Source of the DNA: Bradyrhizobium jicamae
Lineage (GTDB): Bacteria; Pseudomonadota; Alphaproteobacteria; Rhizobiales; Xanthobacteraceae
Direction of reading: 5' to 3'
NCBI RefSeq assembly: GCF_001440395.1
Contig: NZ_LLXZ01000197.1
Location: 49,790-113,789, forward strand
Length of the DNA stretch: 64,000 nucleotides
The notes under the pieces were generated by a model. That model made no database searches. It was given only the letters and a program-made list of their open reading frames with translations, and was not told where the DNA came from. A program made the translations under genes and the position numbers. The first letter of the stretch is position 1; each line of letters begins with the position of its first letter. Of the stretch, positions 1-9,322 are shown one piece after another.

Positions 1-84
1 GCTGATTTGAACGTCTAATTTAATGATCCGACCGCTCAGTGCAAGCCAAGGTTGGTACGCCGGGACGCCTTAAAAGGCTTGCAT

Positions 85-1401
85 CTAGCCGGAGACCTCC
101 ACCACCTGCTCGACCGGCAGCGCACCGCCGCGGACGCGGATTTCTCGGACCGGATAGGGAACGCGGATGCCCTCGCGCTTGAAGGCGTCCCACAGCGCCA
201 GCATCACGTCGCTCTTGACGTTGTCGAGGCCATCCGGATCGGGCATCCAGAAGGTCAGGGAGAACTTCATACCGGCCTCGGCGAACTCGGTCAGGATGCA
301 GTTCGGCGGCTTGTTCTTGATGGCGCGCGGCACGGCGCCGGCAATGTCGATGGCGAGCTTGCATACCGCCCGCGGATCGGCGTCGTAATTGGTGCTGAAC
401 AGCACCTTCACCAGCGTGTTCTTGTCGGTATAGGTCCAGTTCACGACCTTCTGCGTTACCAGATCCTCGTTCGGGATCAGGAACTCGCGGCCGTCGCCGG
501 CGGCCACCGAGATGTAGCGCGTCTTCATCGCGCTGATCCGGCCCGAATTGTCGCCGATGGTAACGAGGTCGCCGGGTTTCACGGACTTGTCCGCCAGCAG
601 GATAATGCCCGAGATGAAATTGGCGACGATCTTCTGCAGGCCCAGACCGATGCCGACGCCGGCCGCGCCGGTAAACACCGCGAGCGCCGAAAGGTTGATG
701 CCGACGGTACCGAGCGCGATCGCGATCGCCACCACCATCAGTCCGATGCGGATGATCTTGACCAGCAGCACCTGGACCGACGGCGTCAGGTCGCTGGCGC
801 GGGTAATCCTGCTTTCGATGAAGTTGCTGGCGATGTTGGTCAGCCAAAGCGCCGCGATCAGCAGTGCGCCGGCCTTGATCAGCAGCAGCGGCGTCAGCCG
901 CAGGCCGCCGATCTCGATCGCAAACGAGTCCAGCGTTTCCGCTGCCGGTTCGAGCTGGCCGAGGATGCTCAGCGCCGCGACAAGCCAAGCCGTTATTGAC
1001 ACCAGCTTGACGATAAAAGCGTTGCGGATCACCGAGGTTATGAGCCGGATCACCAGCCACGCCAGCGCCAGCTTGGCGGCGACCATCAGGAGGTAGCTGC
1101 GGCTCGGCCACGTCAGGTGGTACATCGTGACGCGCTCGGCGATCACCAGGACCGCGAACACCGCGGTCGACGCGCTGCCGACCAGCACGCGGGCGAAATG
1201 CCGGAGCGGCAACGGCCAGCGCATCGCCAGCGACGTCATGTCGACCCGCGCGCGGATCGCCGCATCCGCCGCATAGGCGATACCGGCAGCGATCAGCATC
1301 AGCCCGAACTGCAGATAGAACCATGGCGAGGTGACCTCTGCGCCGACCGATCGCGCAGTCGATTGCAGAAACTCAATGACTTCCTTGGGGGCCATATCCA
1401 T
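85..1401 (-). CDS. MscS-family mechanosensitive ion channel
   Basis: 438-residue inner-membrane protein. About six hydrophobic segments fill residues 25-265. The last is the Gly/Ala-rich pore helix typical of MscS (AAGVGIGLGLQKIVANFISG, about 242-261), followed by the conserved beta-domain motif KPGDLVTIGD and a soluble C-terminal alpha/beta domain. Family role: opens under membrane tension to release small solutes during osmotic downshock. It is longer than E. coli MscS (286 aa) because of extra N-terminal helices, as in many alphaproteobacterial members. It is divergent from the antiporter gene at 1627, with a 225-bp shared upstream region, which fits an ion/osmotic homeostasis context. Which ions or small metabolites pass cannot be told from sequence. 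Confidence 0.9.
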   Translation of the reverse strand: MDMAPKEVIEFLQSTARSVGAEVTSPWFYLQFGLMLIAAGIAYAADAAIRARVDMTSLAMRWPLPLRHFARVLVGSASTAVFAVLVIAERVTMYHLTWPSRSYLLMVAAKLALAWLVIRLITSVIRNAFIVKLVSITAWLVAALSILGQLEPAAETLDSFAIEIGGLRLTPLLLIKAGALLIAALWLTNIASNFIESRITRASDLTPSVQVLLVKIIRIGLMVVAIAIALGTVGINLSALAVFTGAAGVGIGLGLQKIVANFISGIILLADKSVKPGDLVTIGDNSGRISAMKTRYISVAAGDGREFLIPNEDLVTQKVVNWTYTDKNTLVKVLFSTNYDADPRAVCKLAIDIAGAVPRAIKNKPPNCILTEFAEAGMKFSLTFWMPDPDGLDNVKSDVMLALWDAFKREGIRVPYPVREIRVRGGALPVEQVVEVSG

Positions 1402-1626
1402 CGGTAAATCTCGTCAGGCGTCTTGCAGGTAAATTTGATTCGAACGGTGGGCAGATTTCCACAAACGGGGCGGGCGGACCATCGATACATGGGCCGGCCT
1501 GGGCCGGCCAAGTCAATTAAGCCCTTAAATCAGGGCACATTGCCGCGATCGCAGAAATGGGTTGGCGATCAAGTGTGGCAACGATAAGGATGCAATTGCA
1601 AGTATTTGCGATAATTACAGAGGTTC

Positions 1627-3420
1627 ATGGCTTCTCTCGACTCGGTCAGCATCGCGATCTTTCTGGGGGCCGTTCTGGTGATGGCGGGCATCCTGTCGAG
1701 CCTGCTCGCGCTGCGCTTCGGGGCGCCCCTGCTGCTGGTGTTCCTCGGGATCGGCATGCTGGCGGGCGATGCCGGGCCGGGCCAGCTCAGCTACAATGAC
1801 GTCCGCACCACCTATCTGGTGGGGTCGGTGGCGCTGGCGCTGATCCTGTTCGATGGCGGCCTGCGGACGAAATTTCAGAGCATCCGCACCGTGCTGGCGC
1901 CCTCGATGGTGCTGGCGACGATCGGCGTATTGCTTACTGCGCTGGTCACCGCGCCGGTCGCCAGATATGTGCTCGATCTCAACTGGACCGAGTCGCTCCT
2001 GGTCGGCGCCGTGGTGGCATCGACCGACGCCGCCGCGGTGTTTCTGCTCGTCCACACCCAGGGCCTGCGTCTTCGCCCGCGTGTCGGCGCGACGCTGGAG
2101 GCGGAATCCGGCACCAACGATCCCTTTGCGATCTTCCTCACCTTGATGCTGGTCGAATTCATTTCGATCGGCCAGAGCTCACCCGGACATGTCCTGTTCG
2201 AACTCGCCCGCGAGGGTCTGCTCGGCGCCGTGATCGGCGTGATTGGCGGCCGCCTGGTGGTGCTGGCGCTCAATCGGGTAGCGCTGCCGCAGGGCCTGCA
2301 TGCGCCCTTCGTCACCACGGCCGCGCTGGTGATCTTCGGCGTGGCGCAGATTGCGCATGCCTCGGGCTTTCTCGCGGTCTATCTCGCCGGCATCATCGTC
2401 GGCAACCGGCCGACGCGGGCGCATAATTCGGTGATCACCTTTCTCGACGCCGCGACCTGGCTGGCGCAGATCGTGATGTTCGTCCTGCTCGGGCTGCTCT
2501 CGTCGCCGCAGCGTTTGCTTGATAGCGTCGGGCCGGCGGTGATCGTGGCGCTGGTGCTGATGCTGCTGGCCCGGCCGATCGCAGTGTTCCTGTGCCTGGT
2601 ACCGTTCCGCTTCAACTGGCGCGAGAAGATCTTCATCGCCTGGACCGGCCTGCGCGGCGCGGTCGCGATCTTCCTTGCCTCGATTCCGATGCTGGTCGGA
2701 TTGCCAAAGGCCTATCTCTATTTCGACGTCGCCTTTGTCGTGGTCATCATCTCGCTGTTGCTGCAGGGATGGACGCTGGCGCCGGCGGCGCGCTGGCTGC
2801 ATGTAGCGCTGCCGCGCGTGGACCGCGGTCCCCGGCGCGTCGAGCTCGATCTCCCCGGCCAGCTCGAGCAGCAACTGGTCGGCTATCCCGTGCGTCCGAA
2901 AAGTCTCTACTTCCGGCGCGGCCTGCTGCCATCCTGGTCCAAGCCGACGCTGGTGATCCGCGACGAGCGGATTCTATCGCCCGTCGAGGCCGATCCGGTC
3001 GCGGCGGGAGATTACATCTACCTGCTGGCGCCGCCGGAAAAGGCCGAGGCGCTGGACCGCTTCTTTGTCGACATGGCGCCGAGCTCGGCGCCTGACCCGC
3101 ACCTGCTCGGCGATTTCATGGTGTCCGGCGAGCATACGCTCGGCGAGCTGGCCCAGATCTACGGCGTATCGACCGGCGACGAGCAGGCCGCGCTGACGCT
3201 GGCCGATTATTTCGACATCCATCTCGATCATGCGCCGAAAGTGGGCGCCGAGCTCGTGCTCGATCCGATCGTGCTCGTCGCGCGCAGCATCAGCGGCGGC
3301 CGGGTCAACGTGGTCGGCCTGCGCCTGCCCGAGGACGACGAGAAGGCGGTGCCGCTGACGCGCAGGCAAAAGGCCAGGCGCAAGCTTGCGGATATCTGGT
3401 CGTCGGTCGCCGGAGTTTGA
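1627..3420 (+). CDS. Potassium (or sodium)/proton antiporter, CPA1 family, CvrA/NhaP2 type
   Basis: 597 residues. The first ~400 form a polytopic Na+/H+-exchanger domain with about 12 membrane segments; the motif ASTDAAAVF (about 137-145) is the family ion-site region with its Asp pair. Cytoplasmic residues ~400-490 look like a TrkA-C (RCK-C) domain, and the last ~80 residues resemble the CorC/HlyC transporter-associated domain. That three-part layout is that of the NhaP2/CvrA potassium-proton antiporters, used in cell volume and pH control. The ATG follows a short CAGAGG. The cation is inferred from architecture, not seen. Confidence 0.88.
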   Translation: MASLDSVSIAIFLGAVLVMAGILSSLLALRFGAPLLLVFLGIGMLAGDAGPGQLSYNDVRTTYLVGSVALALILFDGGLRTKFQSIRTVLAPSMVLATIGVLLTALVTAPVARYVLDLNWTESLLVGAVVASTDAAAVFLLVHTQGLRLRPRVGATLEAESGTNDPFAIFLTLMLVEFISIGQSSPGHVLFELAREGLLGAVIGVIGGRLVVLALNRVALPQGLHAPFVTTAALVIFGVAQIAHASGFLAVYLAGIIVGNRPTRAHNSVITFLDAATWLAQIVMFVLLGLLSSPQRLLDSVGPAVIVALVLMLLARPIAVFLCLVPFRFNWREKIFIAWTGLRGAVAIFLASIPMLVGLPKAYLYFDVAFVVVIISLLLQGWTLAPAARWLHVALPRVDRGPRRVELDLPGQLEQQLVGYPVRPKSLYFRRGLLPSWSKPTLVIRDERILSPVEADPVAAGDYIYLLAPPEKAEALDRFFVDMAPSSAPDPHLLGDFMVSGEHTLGELAQIYGVSTGDEQAALTLADYFDIHLDHAPKVGAELVLDPIVLVARSISGGRVNVVGLRLPEDDEKAVPLTRRQKARRKLADIWSSVAGV

Positions 3421-3434
3421 TCGCCGTAGCCTGG

Positions 3435-3662
3435 CTACTCCTCCAGGGTAAACCCAACCCGCAACGTGACCTGATAATGGCGAACTGAGCCGTTTTCGAT
3501 ATGGCCTCTGGTCTGCACGACTTCGAACCATTTCATTTCGCGAATGGTTTTTGAGGCGCGGGTGACGGCGTTCTGAATCGCGTCCTCGATGCTTTTTTCG
3601 GAAGAGCCTACAAGATCGAGGATCTTGTACACGTGATCTTTCATTCCGGCGGTATCGGGCAT
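3435..3662 (-). CDS. Dodecin family flavin-binding protein
   Basis: 75 residues, the usual dodecin size. Hallmarks are the N-terminal KILDLVGSSEKSIEDAI helix, the KTIREMKWFEV strand with the flavin-stacking Trp, and the closing RHYQVTLRVGF strand. Dodecins form hollow dodecamers that store riboflavin or FMN and protect the cell from free flavin. The reading frame is open upstream to 3863, but the ATG at 3662 is chosen because a perfect GGAGG lies 6 bases before it and because homologues start there. The gene is convergent with the antiporter, 14 bp away. Confidence 0.9.
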   Translation of the reverse strand: MPDTAGMKDHVYKILDLVGSSEKSIEDAIQNAVTRASKTIREMKWFEVVQTRGHIENGSVRHYQVTLRVGFTLEE

Positions 3663-3921
3663 GGCAAACCTCCGTTGCGGCCTTCGGTGCCTGGTTCTGA
3701 ACGAGTTATCGACCTTCTCAGTTCCATGACTTTCTGCCGACTTGTGCAGATGCGGAGAGCGCCAGGCGAGCCAACGATAAAAGGCCTGCGTGCGATCCAC
3801 CGCAGCGCAACCGGTATGCATCATCCGGCCCATTCCGCTGTTGAGGAATAGGCGAACTATCATTAGCTTAGCTGACGGTCAGCCGCTGACCTCATGGTGG
3901 AAACGCAGGAGAGACACAACA

Positions 3922-4851
3922 ATGTCCGCCCCGTCAGACGATCAACTCGGCTTTGCGCCCGATTACGATTCTCCTGTCCCCTATATGCAGCGCACGCGCG
4001 ACTACTACGCGGCGATCGGCTACACCACGCCCTACCGCTGGGCGCATTATGTCGATGCGCCGTTTCAGCCGCTGAAGAAGCCTCTGGCGCAATCGCGCGT
4101 CACCATCGTCACGACCGCCGCGCAATATGATCCCACCAAGGGCGATCAGGGCCCCGGCGCGGCCTATAATGGCAGCGCCAAATTCTACCAGGTCTATGAC
4201 GGCGATACCTCGAAGCGGCACGATTTGCGCATCTCGCATATCGGCTACGACCGCAAGCATACCACGGCCACCGACAGCGGCACCTGGTTTCCGCTGCCGC
4301 AGCTTCTGAAAGCCAAGGCTTCGGGCCGGATTGCCGAGGTCGCACCGCGCTTCTTCGGCGCGCCGACCAACCGCAGCCACCGCGTCACCATCGATGTCGA
4401 CGCGCCCGATATCCTCGCCCGCTGTCTCGCCGATCAGGTCGATGTCGCCGTGATCGTGCCGAACTGTCCGGTCTGCCACCAGACCTCAGCGCTGGTCGCG
4501 CGCCATCTTGAAGCCAACGGCATCGCCACCGTCGTGATGGGCTGCGCCAAGGACATCGTCGAGCACGCCGCCGCGCCGCGCTTCCTGTTCTCGGACTTCC
4601 CGCTCGGCAACTCCGCCGGCAAGCCGCATGACGCTGATTCACAGGCGCAGACGCTTGAGCTGGCGCTACGCTTGCTCGAGTCCGCCCCCGGCGCGCGCAC
4701 CACGATGCAATCGCCGCTGCGCTGGAGCGAAGAAGCCTCCTGGAAGCTCGACTACAACAACATCGCGCAGATGAGCCCGGAAGAATTGGCGCGACGCCGC
4801 GCCGAGTTCGACAAGCAGAAAGAGATCGCGCGCGGCAACCGCGCGGCGTGA
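3922..4851 (+). CDS. GrdB-related protein (glycine/sarcosine/betaine reductase component B family, cysteine version)
   Basis: 309 residues. The sequence resembles the selenoprotein B family of glycine/proline-type reductases. The diagnostic stretch is VPNCPVCHQT with CxxC at residues 182-185, where clostridial members carry selenocysteine; here both are ordinary Cys codons. A second Cys lies in VVMGCAKD. Clostridial GrdB acts in Stickland reductions with GrdA/GrdC; no such partners lie here, so the reaction is unknown. The start is set by CAGGAGAG before the ATG; the frame stays open upstream to 3790 but that part is not protein-like. Family assignment is moderate, from motif and overall pattern. 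Confidence 0.65.
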   Translation: MSAPSDDQLGFAPDYDSPVPYMQRTRDYYAAIGYTTPYRWAHYVDAPFQPLKKPLAQSRVTIVTTAAQYDPTKGDQGPGAAYNGSAKFYQVYDGDTSKRHDLRISHIGYDRKHTTATDSGTWFPLPQLLKAKASGRIAEVAPRFFGAPTNRSHRVTIDVDAPDILARCLADQVDVAVIVPNCPVCHQTSALVARHLEANGIATVVMGCAKDIVEHAAAPRFLFSDFPLGNSAGKPHDADSQAQTLELALRLLESAPGARTTMQSPLRWSEEASWKLDYNNIAQMSPEELARRRAEFDKQKEIARGNRAA

Positions 4852-4891
4852 TCGCTCCCGGACATCATTCAAATCTTCCAATGGGAAGCTG

Positions 4892-5119
4892 ATGACCTAT
4901 TGGGTGAAGCGGATCATACTACGGGACGGTGAGATCGTCACCGAACGTGAACTGAGGCCCGACGAGAATCTATTTGAAGGTCCTGCGCCGGTCGTGGGTG
5001 AAAAGATGACAGTTGCGCGCCGCGGTCGGAAGTTTGAGGCAAGGGTGGTCTGGGGTAACTGGCCTGGACGTGAGACTGATGAGGCAACGATCATTCCGTT
5101 GCGTGTAGAAGAAATATAA
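4892..5119 (+). CDS. Small hypothetical protein
   Basis: 75 residues, not recognised. It begins MTYWVKRIILRDGE after a GGGAAG ribosome site and is soluble, mixed charged, with no signal peptide and no cysteines. It fills the gap between the GrdB-like gene (41 bp upstream) and the CoA-transferase (29 bp downstream) on the same strand, so the three may be co-transcribed. Codon use differs from the neighbours: ATA twice, CTA twice, AGG twice and GGA occur in 75 codons, although these are rare in the surrounding high-GC genes. That fits a recently acquired gene or a poorly expressed orphan. Confidence 0.6.
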   Translation: MTYWVKRIILRDGEIVTERELRPDENLFEGPAPVVGEKMTVARRGRKFEARVVWGNWPGRETDEATIIPLRVEEI

Positions 5120-5148
5120 GCTGCGCAGGGGCCCCAGGAGAAACTAGC

Positions 5149-6342
5149 GTGACCCGACCGTTCGAAGGCGTGAAGATTCTCGACTTCACGCAGGTGCTGG
5201 CTGGCCCTTATGCGAGCTACCAGCTCGCGCTGCTCGGGGCCGACGTCATCAAGGTGGAACGCCGCGAGGGCGAGGACATGCGCCGCACGCCGCTCAGCCG
5301 CGAATGGGCCGAGCGTGGCCTCGCGCCCGGCTGGCAGGCAGTCAACGGCAACAAGCGCAGCCTGACACTCGACCTCTCGAAGCCGGAGGCGATCGCCATC
5401 GTCAAGCAGCTCGCCGCGCAAGCCGACGTGGTGATGGAGAACTTTCGCCCCGGCGTGATGGACAAGCTCGGCATCGGCTACGCCGCGCTGTCGGCGATCA
5501 ATCCGCGGCTGATCTATTGCGCCGTTTCCGGCTTCGGCCAGACCGGACCGGGCCGATCGGGCGCCGGCTATGACGGCAAGATCCAGGCGCTGTCAGGCAT
5601 CATGTCGATCACCGGCCATCCCGAGACCGGGCCAACCCGCGCCGGCTTTGCCGTCTGCGACGTGCTGTCGGGCGCGACCGCGGCATTCGGCGTGTCGAGC
5701 GCGCTGTTTCAGCGCACCCATACCGGCAAGGGTCAGTTGGTCGACGTCTCCATGCTGGAGGCGACGCTGGCGTTCCTCTCCGGGCAGGTGGCGGATTATT
5801 CGGTCGCCGGCCATCGCCAGCAGCTTTCCGGCAATCAGGCCGTGAGCCGCCGGCCGACTGCCAACCTGTTCAAGGCCGGCGATGGCTATCTGCTGCTCGC
5901 CGTCAACAGCGAGAAGCAATACCAGGCGTTGATGACCGCTCTCGGCCGCGCCGATGCGCTGGAGGACCCGCGCTTCGCCGACTGGTTCGCCCGCCAGGAG
6001 AACGAGCCCGCGCTGCGGGGCATCATCGAGGAGGCGCTCTCGAAGAAGGACCCGCGCGAGTGGGAGACGATCCTGGAGGCCGCGGGCGCGCCCTGCGCCA
6101 GCATCTGGAAGGTCGAGGAGGTGATCGACCACCCGCAGATCGCGGCGCGCGGCGCCATTCAGGAGATCGACACGCCCTATGGCCGCCTGCGCTTCGCCGG
6201 CAGCGGTTTTCAGCTCGCCCATGGCGGCGGCAGGCTCGACCGGATGGCGCCCGCGCTCAGCGCCCACACCGAGGAGGTGCTGGCCTCGCTCGGCTACGAC
6301 ACGAAGGCGATCGCAGAACTGCGGGCCCGCGAGGTCGTCTAG
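5149..6342 (+). CDS. CaiB/BaiF family CoA-transferase (class III)
   Basis: 397 residues, the full family length. Class III CoA-transferases move CoA between carboxylic acids through an enzyme-bound aspartyl anhydride. The catalytic Asp is most likely D171 in GFAVCDVLSG, after the GFGQTGP motif (about 128-134). N-terminal VLAGPYAS and MENFRPGVMDKLG are conserved family blocks. The start is GTG, preceded by CCAGGAG; no ATG fits. The gene is followed 137 bp later by ilvD on the same strand. The substrate acid cannot be read from the sequence; formyl-, succinyl- and carnitine-type members look alike at this level. Confidence 0.9.
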   Translation: MTRPFEGVKILDFTQVLAGPYASYQLALLGADVIKVERREGEDMRRTPLSREWAERGLAPGWQAVNGNKRSLTLDLSKPEAIAIVKQLAAQADVVMENFRPGVMDKLGIGYAALSAINPRLIYCAVSGFGQTGPGRSGAGYDGKIQALSGIMSITGHPETGPTRAGFAVCDVLSGATAAFGVSSALFQRTHTGKGQLVDVSMLEATLAFLSGQVADYSVAGHRQQLSGNQAVSRRPTANLFKAGDGYLLLAVNSEKQYQALMTALGRADALEDPRFADWFARQENEPALRGIIEEALSKKDPREWETILEAAGAPCASIWKVEEVIDHPQIAARGAIQEIDTPYGRLRFAGSGFQLAHGGGRLDRMAPALSAHTEEVLASLGYDTKAIAELRAREVV

Positions 6343-6479
6343 CGGTAGCCGGGGCAGGGGCGCCCGGTTCCTGTCCCGTTTTGGGCAGGCGAGCGCATAT
6401 CGACCCTGCGCCAAGCCGCTTTGAGCGACCGCGCTTCCCGTCTAAAAGACGCCTTTCCCGCTTCCACGAAGGACAGATC

Positions 6480-8324
6480 ATGCCCGCCTACCGCTCCCGA
6501 ACCACGACCCACGGCCGCAACATGGCGGGCGCCCGCGGCCTCTGGCGCGCCACCGGCATGAAGAACGAGGACTTTGGCAAGCCGATCATCGCCGTGGTCA
6601 ATTCGTTCACCCAGTTCGTGCCGGGCCACGTGCACCTCAAGGATCTCGGCCAGCTCGTCGCGCGCGAGATCGAGAAGGCTGGCGGCGTCGCCAAGGAGTT
6701 CAACACCATCGCGGTCGATGACGGCATCGCCATGGGCCATGACGGCATGCTCTACAGCCTGCCGTCGCGCGAGATCATCGCCGACAGCACCGAGTACATG
6801 GTCAACGCGCATTGCGCCGACGCCATGGTCTGCATCTCCAACTGCGACAAGATCACGCCCGGCATGCTCATGGCGACGCTGCGACTCAATATCCCGACCG
6901 TGTTCGTATCGGGCGGCCCGATGGAGTCGGGGAAGGTCCTTCTCAAGGGCAAGAAGCGCGCGGTCGATTTGATCGACGCGATGGTTGCCGCCGCCGACAG
7001 CAATGTCAGCGACGAAGAGGTCGAGGTGATCGAGCGCTCGGCGTGCCCAACCTGTGGCTCCTGCTCCGGCATGTTCACCGCCAATTCCATGAACTGCCTG
7101 ACCGAGGCGCTCGGCCTCGCGCTGCCGGGCAATGGCTCGGTGCTGGCGACGCATGCCGACCGCAAGGGCCTGTTCGTCGAGGCCGGCCATCTGATCGTCG
7201 ATCTGGCCCGGCGCTACTACGAACAGGACGACGAGAGCGTGCTGCCGCGTTCGATAGCGAGCTTCAAGGCGTTCGAGAACGCGATGACACTCGACATCGC
7301 CATGGGTGGCTCGACCAACACCGTGCTGCATCTGCTCGCCGCCGCCTATGAAGGCCAGGTCCCGTTCACGATGCAGGACATCGACCGCCTGTCGCGCCGT
7401 GTGCCGGTCCTCTGCAAGGTCGCGCCCTCGGTCGCCGACGTGCACATGGAAGACGTGCATCGCGCCGGCGGCATCATGGCCATTCTCGGCGAACTCAACC
7501 GGGCCGGCCTGCTCAATCGCGGCCTGCCGATGGTTCACAGCAAGACGCTGGAAGACGCGCTCAGCCGCTGGGACATCAAGCAGACCAAGAGCGAGAGTGT
7601 TCGCAAGTTCTATATGGCGGCGCCGGGCAACGTGCCGACGCAGACAGCCTTCAGCCAGGAGCGCCGGTACGAAGAACTCGACACCGACCGTTCGGCCGGC
7701 TGTATCCGCGACGCCGAACACGCCTACTCAAAGGACGGTGGCCTCGCCGTGCTGTCGGGCAACATCGCGCTCGATGGCTGCATCGTGAAGACCGCCGGCG
7801 TCGACGAAAGCATCTTGAAGTTCGAAGGGCCGGCGCGGGTGTTTGAAAGCCAGGACGCCGCGGTCGAAGGCATCCTCGGCAACAAGATCAAGCCGGGCGA
7901 CGTCGTCGTGGTCCGTTATGAAGGCCCGCGCGGGGGCCCCGGTATGCAGGAGATGCTGTATCCGACCAGCTACCTGAAATCGAAGGGTCTCGGAAAGGTC
8001 TGCGCGCTTGTCACCGATGGCCGCTTCTCGGGCGGCTCGTCAGGCCTGTCGATCGGGCATCTCTCGCCGGAAGCCGCCGAAGGCGGCCTGATCGGCCTGG
8101 TGGAGGACGGCGATCTCATCAAGATCGATATCCCATCGCGCTCGATCAGCCTGGCCGTCGATGACGCCACGCTGGCGAAGCGCCGCGAAGCCATGCTGGC
8201 CCGTGGAGCGGATGCCTGGAAGCCGGCCCAGAAGCGCAAGCGCAACGTGACGATGGCGCTGAAGGCCTACGCGGCGCTGACGACAAGCGCCGCCCGCGGC
8301 GCCGTGCGCGTCGTGCCGGACTAA
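6480..8324 (+). CDS. ilvD: Dihydroxy-acid dehydratase
   Basis: 614 residues, very close to E. coli IlvD (616) and collinear with it. It dehydrates 2,3-dihydroxy-isovalerate and -methylvalerate to the keto acids of valine and isoleucine, using an iron-sulfur cluster. Cluster cysteines are visible in NCDKITPG (C122) and CPTCGSCSG. The N-terminal MPAYRSRTTTHGRNMAGARG block matches the family start, which fixes the ATG at 6480 although the frame is open from 6060. A GAAGGA ribosome site precedes it. Other ilv genes are not in the window. Convergent with the DUF2865 gene, only 12 bp away. Confidence 0.97.
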   Translation: MPAYRSRTTTHGRNMAGARGLWRATGMKNEDFGKPIIAVVNSFTQFVPGHVHLKDLGQLVAREIEKAGGVAKEFNTIAVDDGIAMGHDGMLYSLPSREIIADSTEYMVNAHCADAMVCISNCDKITPGMLMATLRLNIPTVFVSGGPMESGKVLLKGKKRAVDLIDAMVAAADSNVSDEEVEVIERSACPTCGSCSGMFTANSMNCLTEALGLALPGNGSVLATHADRKGLFVEAGHLIVDLARRYYEQDDESVLPRSIASFKAFENAMTLDIAMGGSTNTVLHLLAAAYEGQVPFTMQDIDRLSRRVPVLCKVAPSVADVHMEDVHRAGGIMAILGELNRAGLLNRGLPMVHSKTLEDALSRWDIKQTKSESVRKFYMAAPGNVPTQTAFSQERRYEELDTDRSAGCIRDAEHAYSKDGGLAVLSGNIALDGCIVKTAGVDESILKFEGPARVFESQDAAVEGILGNKIKPGDVVVVRYEGPRGGPGMQEMLYPTSYLKSKGLGKVCALVTDGRFSGGSSGLSIGHLSPEAAEGGLIGLVEDGDLIKIDIPSRSISLAVDDATLAKRREAMLARGADAWKPAQKRKRNVTMALKAYAALTTSAARGAVRVVPD

Positions 8325-8336
8325 GCGCTGCGGCGC

Positions 8337-9044
8337 TTACTGCGGGGTCCGCGCCGACGGACGGCTCCCTTCCGCTTGGCGAGCCTGCGGCCGGGCGCGC
8401 GCCTCCGCCGTCTGGCCCGGAACGGACGCTACCGGCGTGACATCCGGGGCATGGTCATTACCGACCCGTATACCGGAATACGCGACATTCCCGCCGGCGG
8501 TGGCGAGCACGTCGCCCGAGCGCAACGAGCCGTCCATCGCGATATCGACTGGCGCCAGGCCAGCGGGATTTTGGCCGTTGCAGGTGCAATCGGCACGCAG
8601 CGCCTTCCGATAGGCAAAGGCGTTTTCGCTGTCGGCGTAGCGCTCGCCGGTTGCGGCATAGGCGCTGTCGATGCTGGAGCCGAAGAAAATCTTGGTCGGG
8701 CTTGCCGGACAGAAGGCCTGGCACAACTGGGTCGGCGAGGCCGCGCCGCGCATCAGCGGAAAATACTTGCCGTCGCAACTGCGCACGCAGAAGGCAGGCC
8801 CCGAGCTTGCGACGGCCGGCCGCGGCGGCGCTGGTTGCGGATTGTTGTTGAAAATGTTGCCGAAAAGCGAGGGCTGCTGTTGCTGTTGTTGCTGCTTCGG
8901 GCCGCCGCCGAAAAGGAAATCGAGCAAGTTTTCGGCCGAACTCATCTCCGGCGCCAGCGCCATGGGGCCCGCGATGGCGGCAACAACAAGCATGCGGCGC
9001 AGCTTGCGCTGAAAGGACAATTCGGTACGCAACGCTTGATCCAT
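8337..9044 (-). CDS. DUF2865 domain secreted protein, copy 1
   Basis: 235 residues. N-terminal basic then hydrophobic stretch (about 15-38, ending APEMSSAEN) is an export signal. A run of seven Gln follows (about 51-57), encoded by mixed CAG/CAA. The conserved core runs from AFCVRSCDGKYFPL through CQAFCPAS and ADCTCNG, giving six paired cysteines, then a GSLRSGDVLAT block. The C-terminus is low complexity. Function is unknown. A paralogue at 44675-45499 has the same architecture, so the two can be aligned to locate the core. The ATG start is supported by GGAGG 6-7 bases upstream. Confidence 0.85.
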   Translation of the reverse strand: MDQALRTELSFQRKLRRMLVVAAIAGPMALAPEMSSAENLLDFLFGGGPKQQQQQQQPSLFGNIFNNNPQPAPPRPAVASSGPAFCVRSCDGKYFPLMRGAASPTQLCQAFCPASPTKIFFGSSIDSAYAATGERYADSENAFAYRKALRADCTCNGQNPAGLAPVDIAMDGSLRSGDVLATAGGNVAYSGIRVGNDHAPDVTPVASVPGQTAEARARPQARQAEGSRPSARTPQ

Positions 9045-9200
9045 CGGACGCCTCCTTCGCTAGTTAGGGGCGCGCTGAGTTCTCATTTGCGGCAATCGTG
9101 GATTTGAAACGCGCGCTAAACGGGGCGAAGAAAGGGAAAGAAGTAGGCGAGCGGGCACGGCAGGCGCCACATTTCGGCCGTTATGGAACGCAGTCGCCAA

Positions 9201-9311
9201 GTAGGATGGGTAGAGCCAACGGGTCGCGCGCGCCCGATGACAGGCTCCGTGAACCCCATCAATGTGCCGGTGCCCGTGGCGATGGGTATCGCTGCGCTCC
9301 ACCGATCCTAC
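9201..9311. repeat. Intergenic palindromic repeat (GTAGGATGGGT type)
   Basis: Begins GTAGGATGGGTAGAG and ends with the near-complement CGATCCTAC, enclosing GCGATGGGTATCGCTGCGCTCC. It occupies the gap between the DUF2865 gene (start 9044) and the modC stop (9323). Such long imperfect hairpins are typical REP-like elements of Bradyrhizobium-type genomes; here it may also end modABC transcripts. Confidence 0.7.
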
Positions 9312-9322
9312 GAAACGTCGCC

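Noticed and set aside
20..1324. 434-codon open frame overlapping the MscS gene
   Set aside because: Out of frame with a clear channel protein; Arg/Gly/Ala-rich composition typical of shadow frames in high-GC DNA.
6060..8324. Reading ilvD as a 754-residue protein
   Set aside because: The first 140 codons overlap the CoA-transferase gene; IlvD homology starts exactly at 6480.
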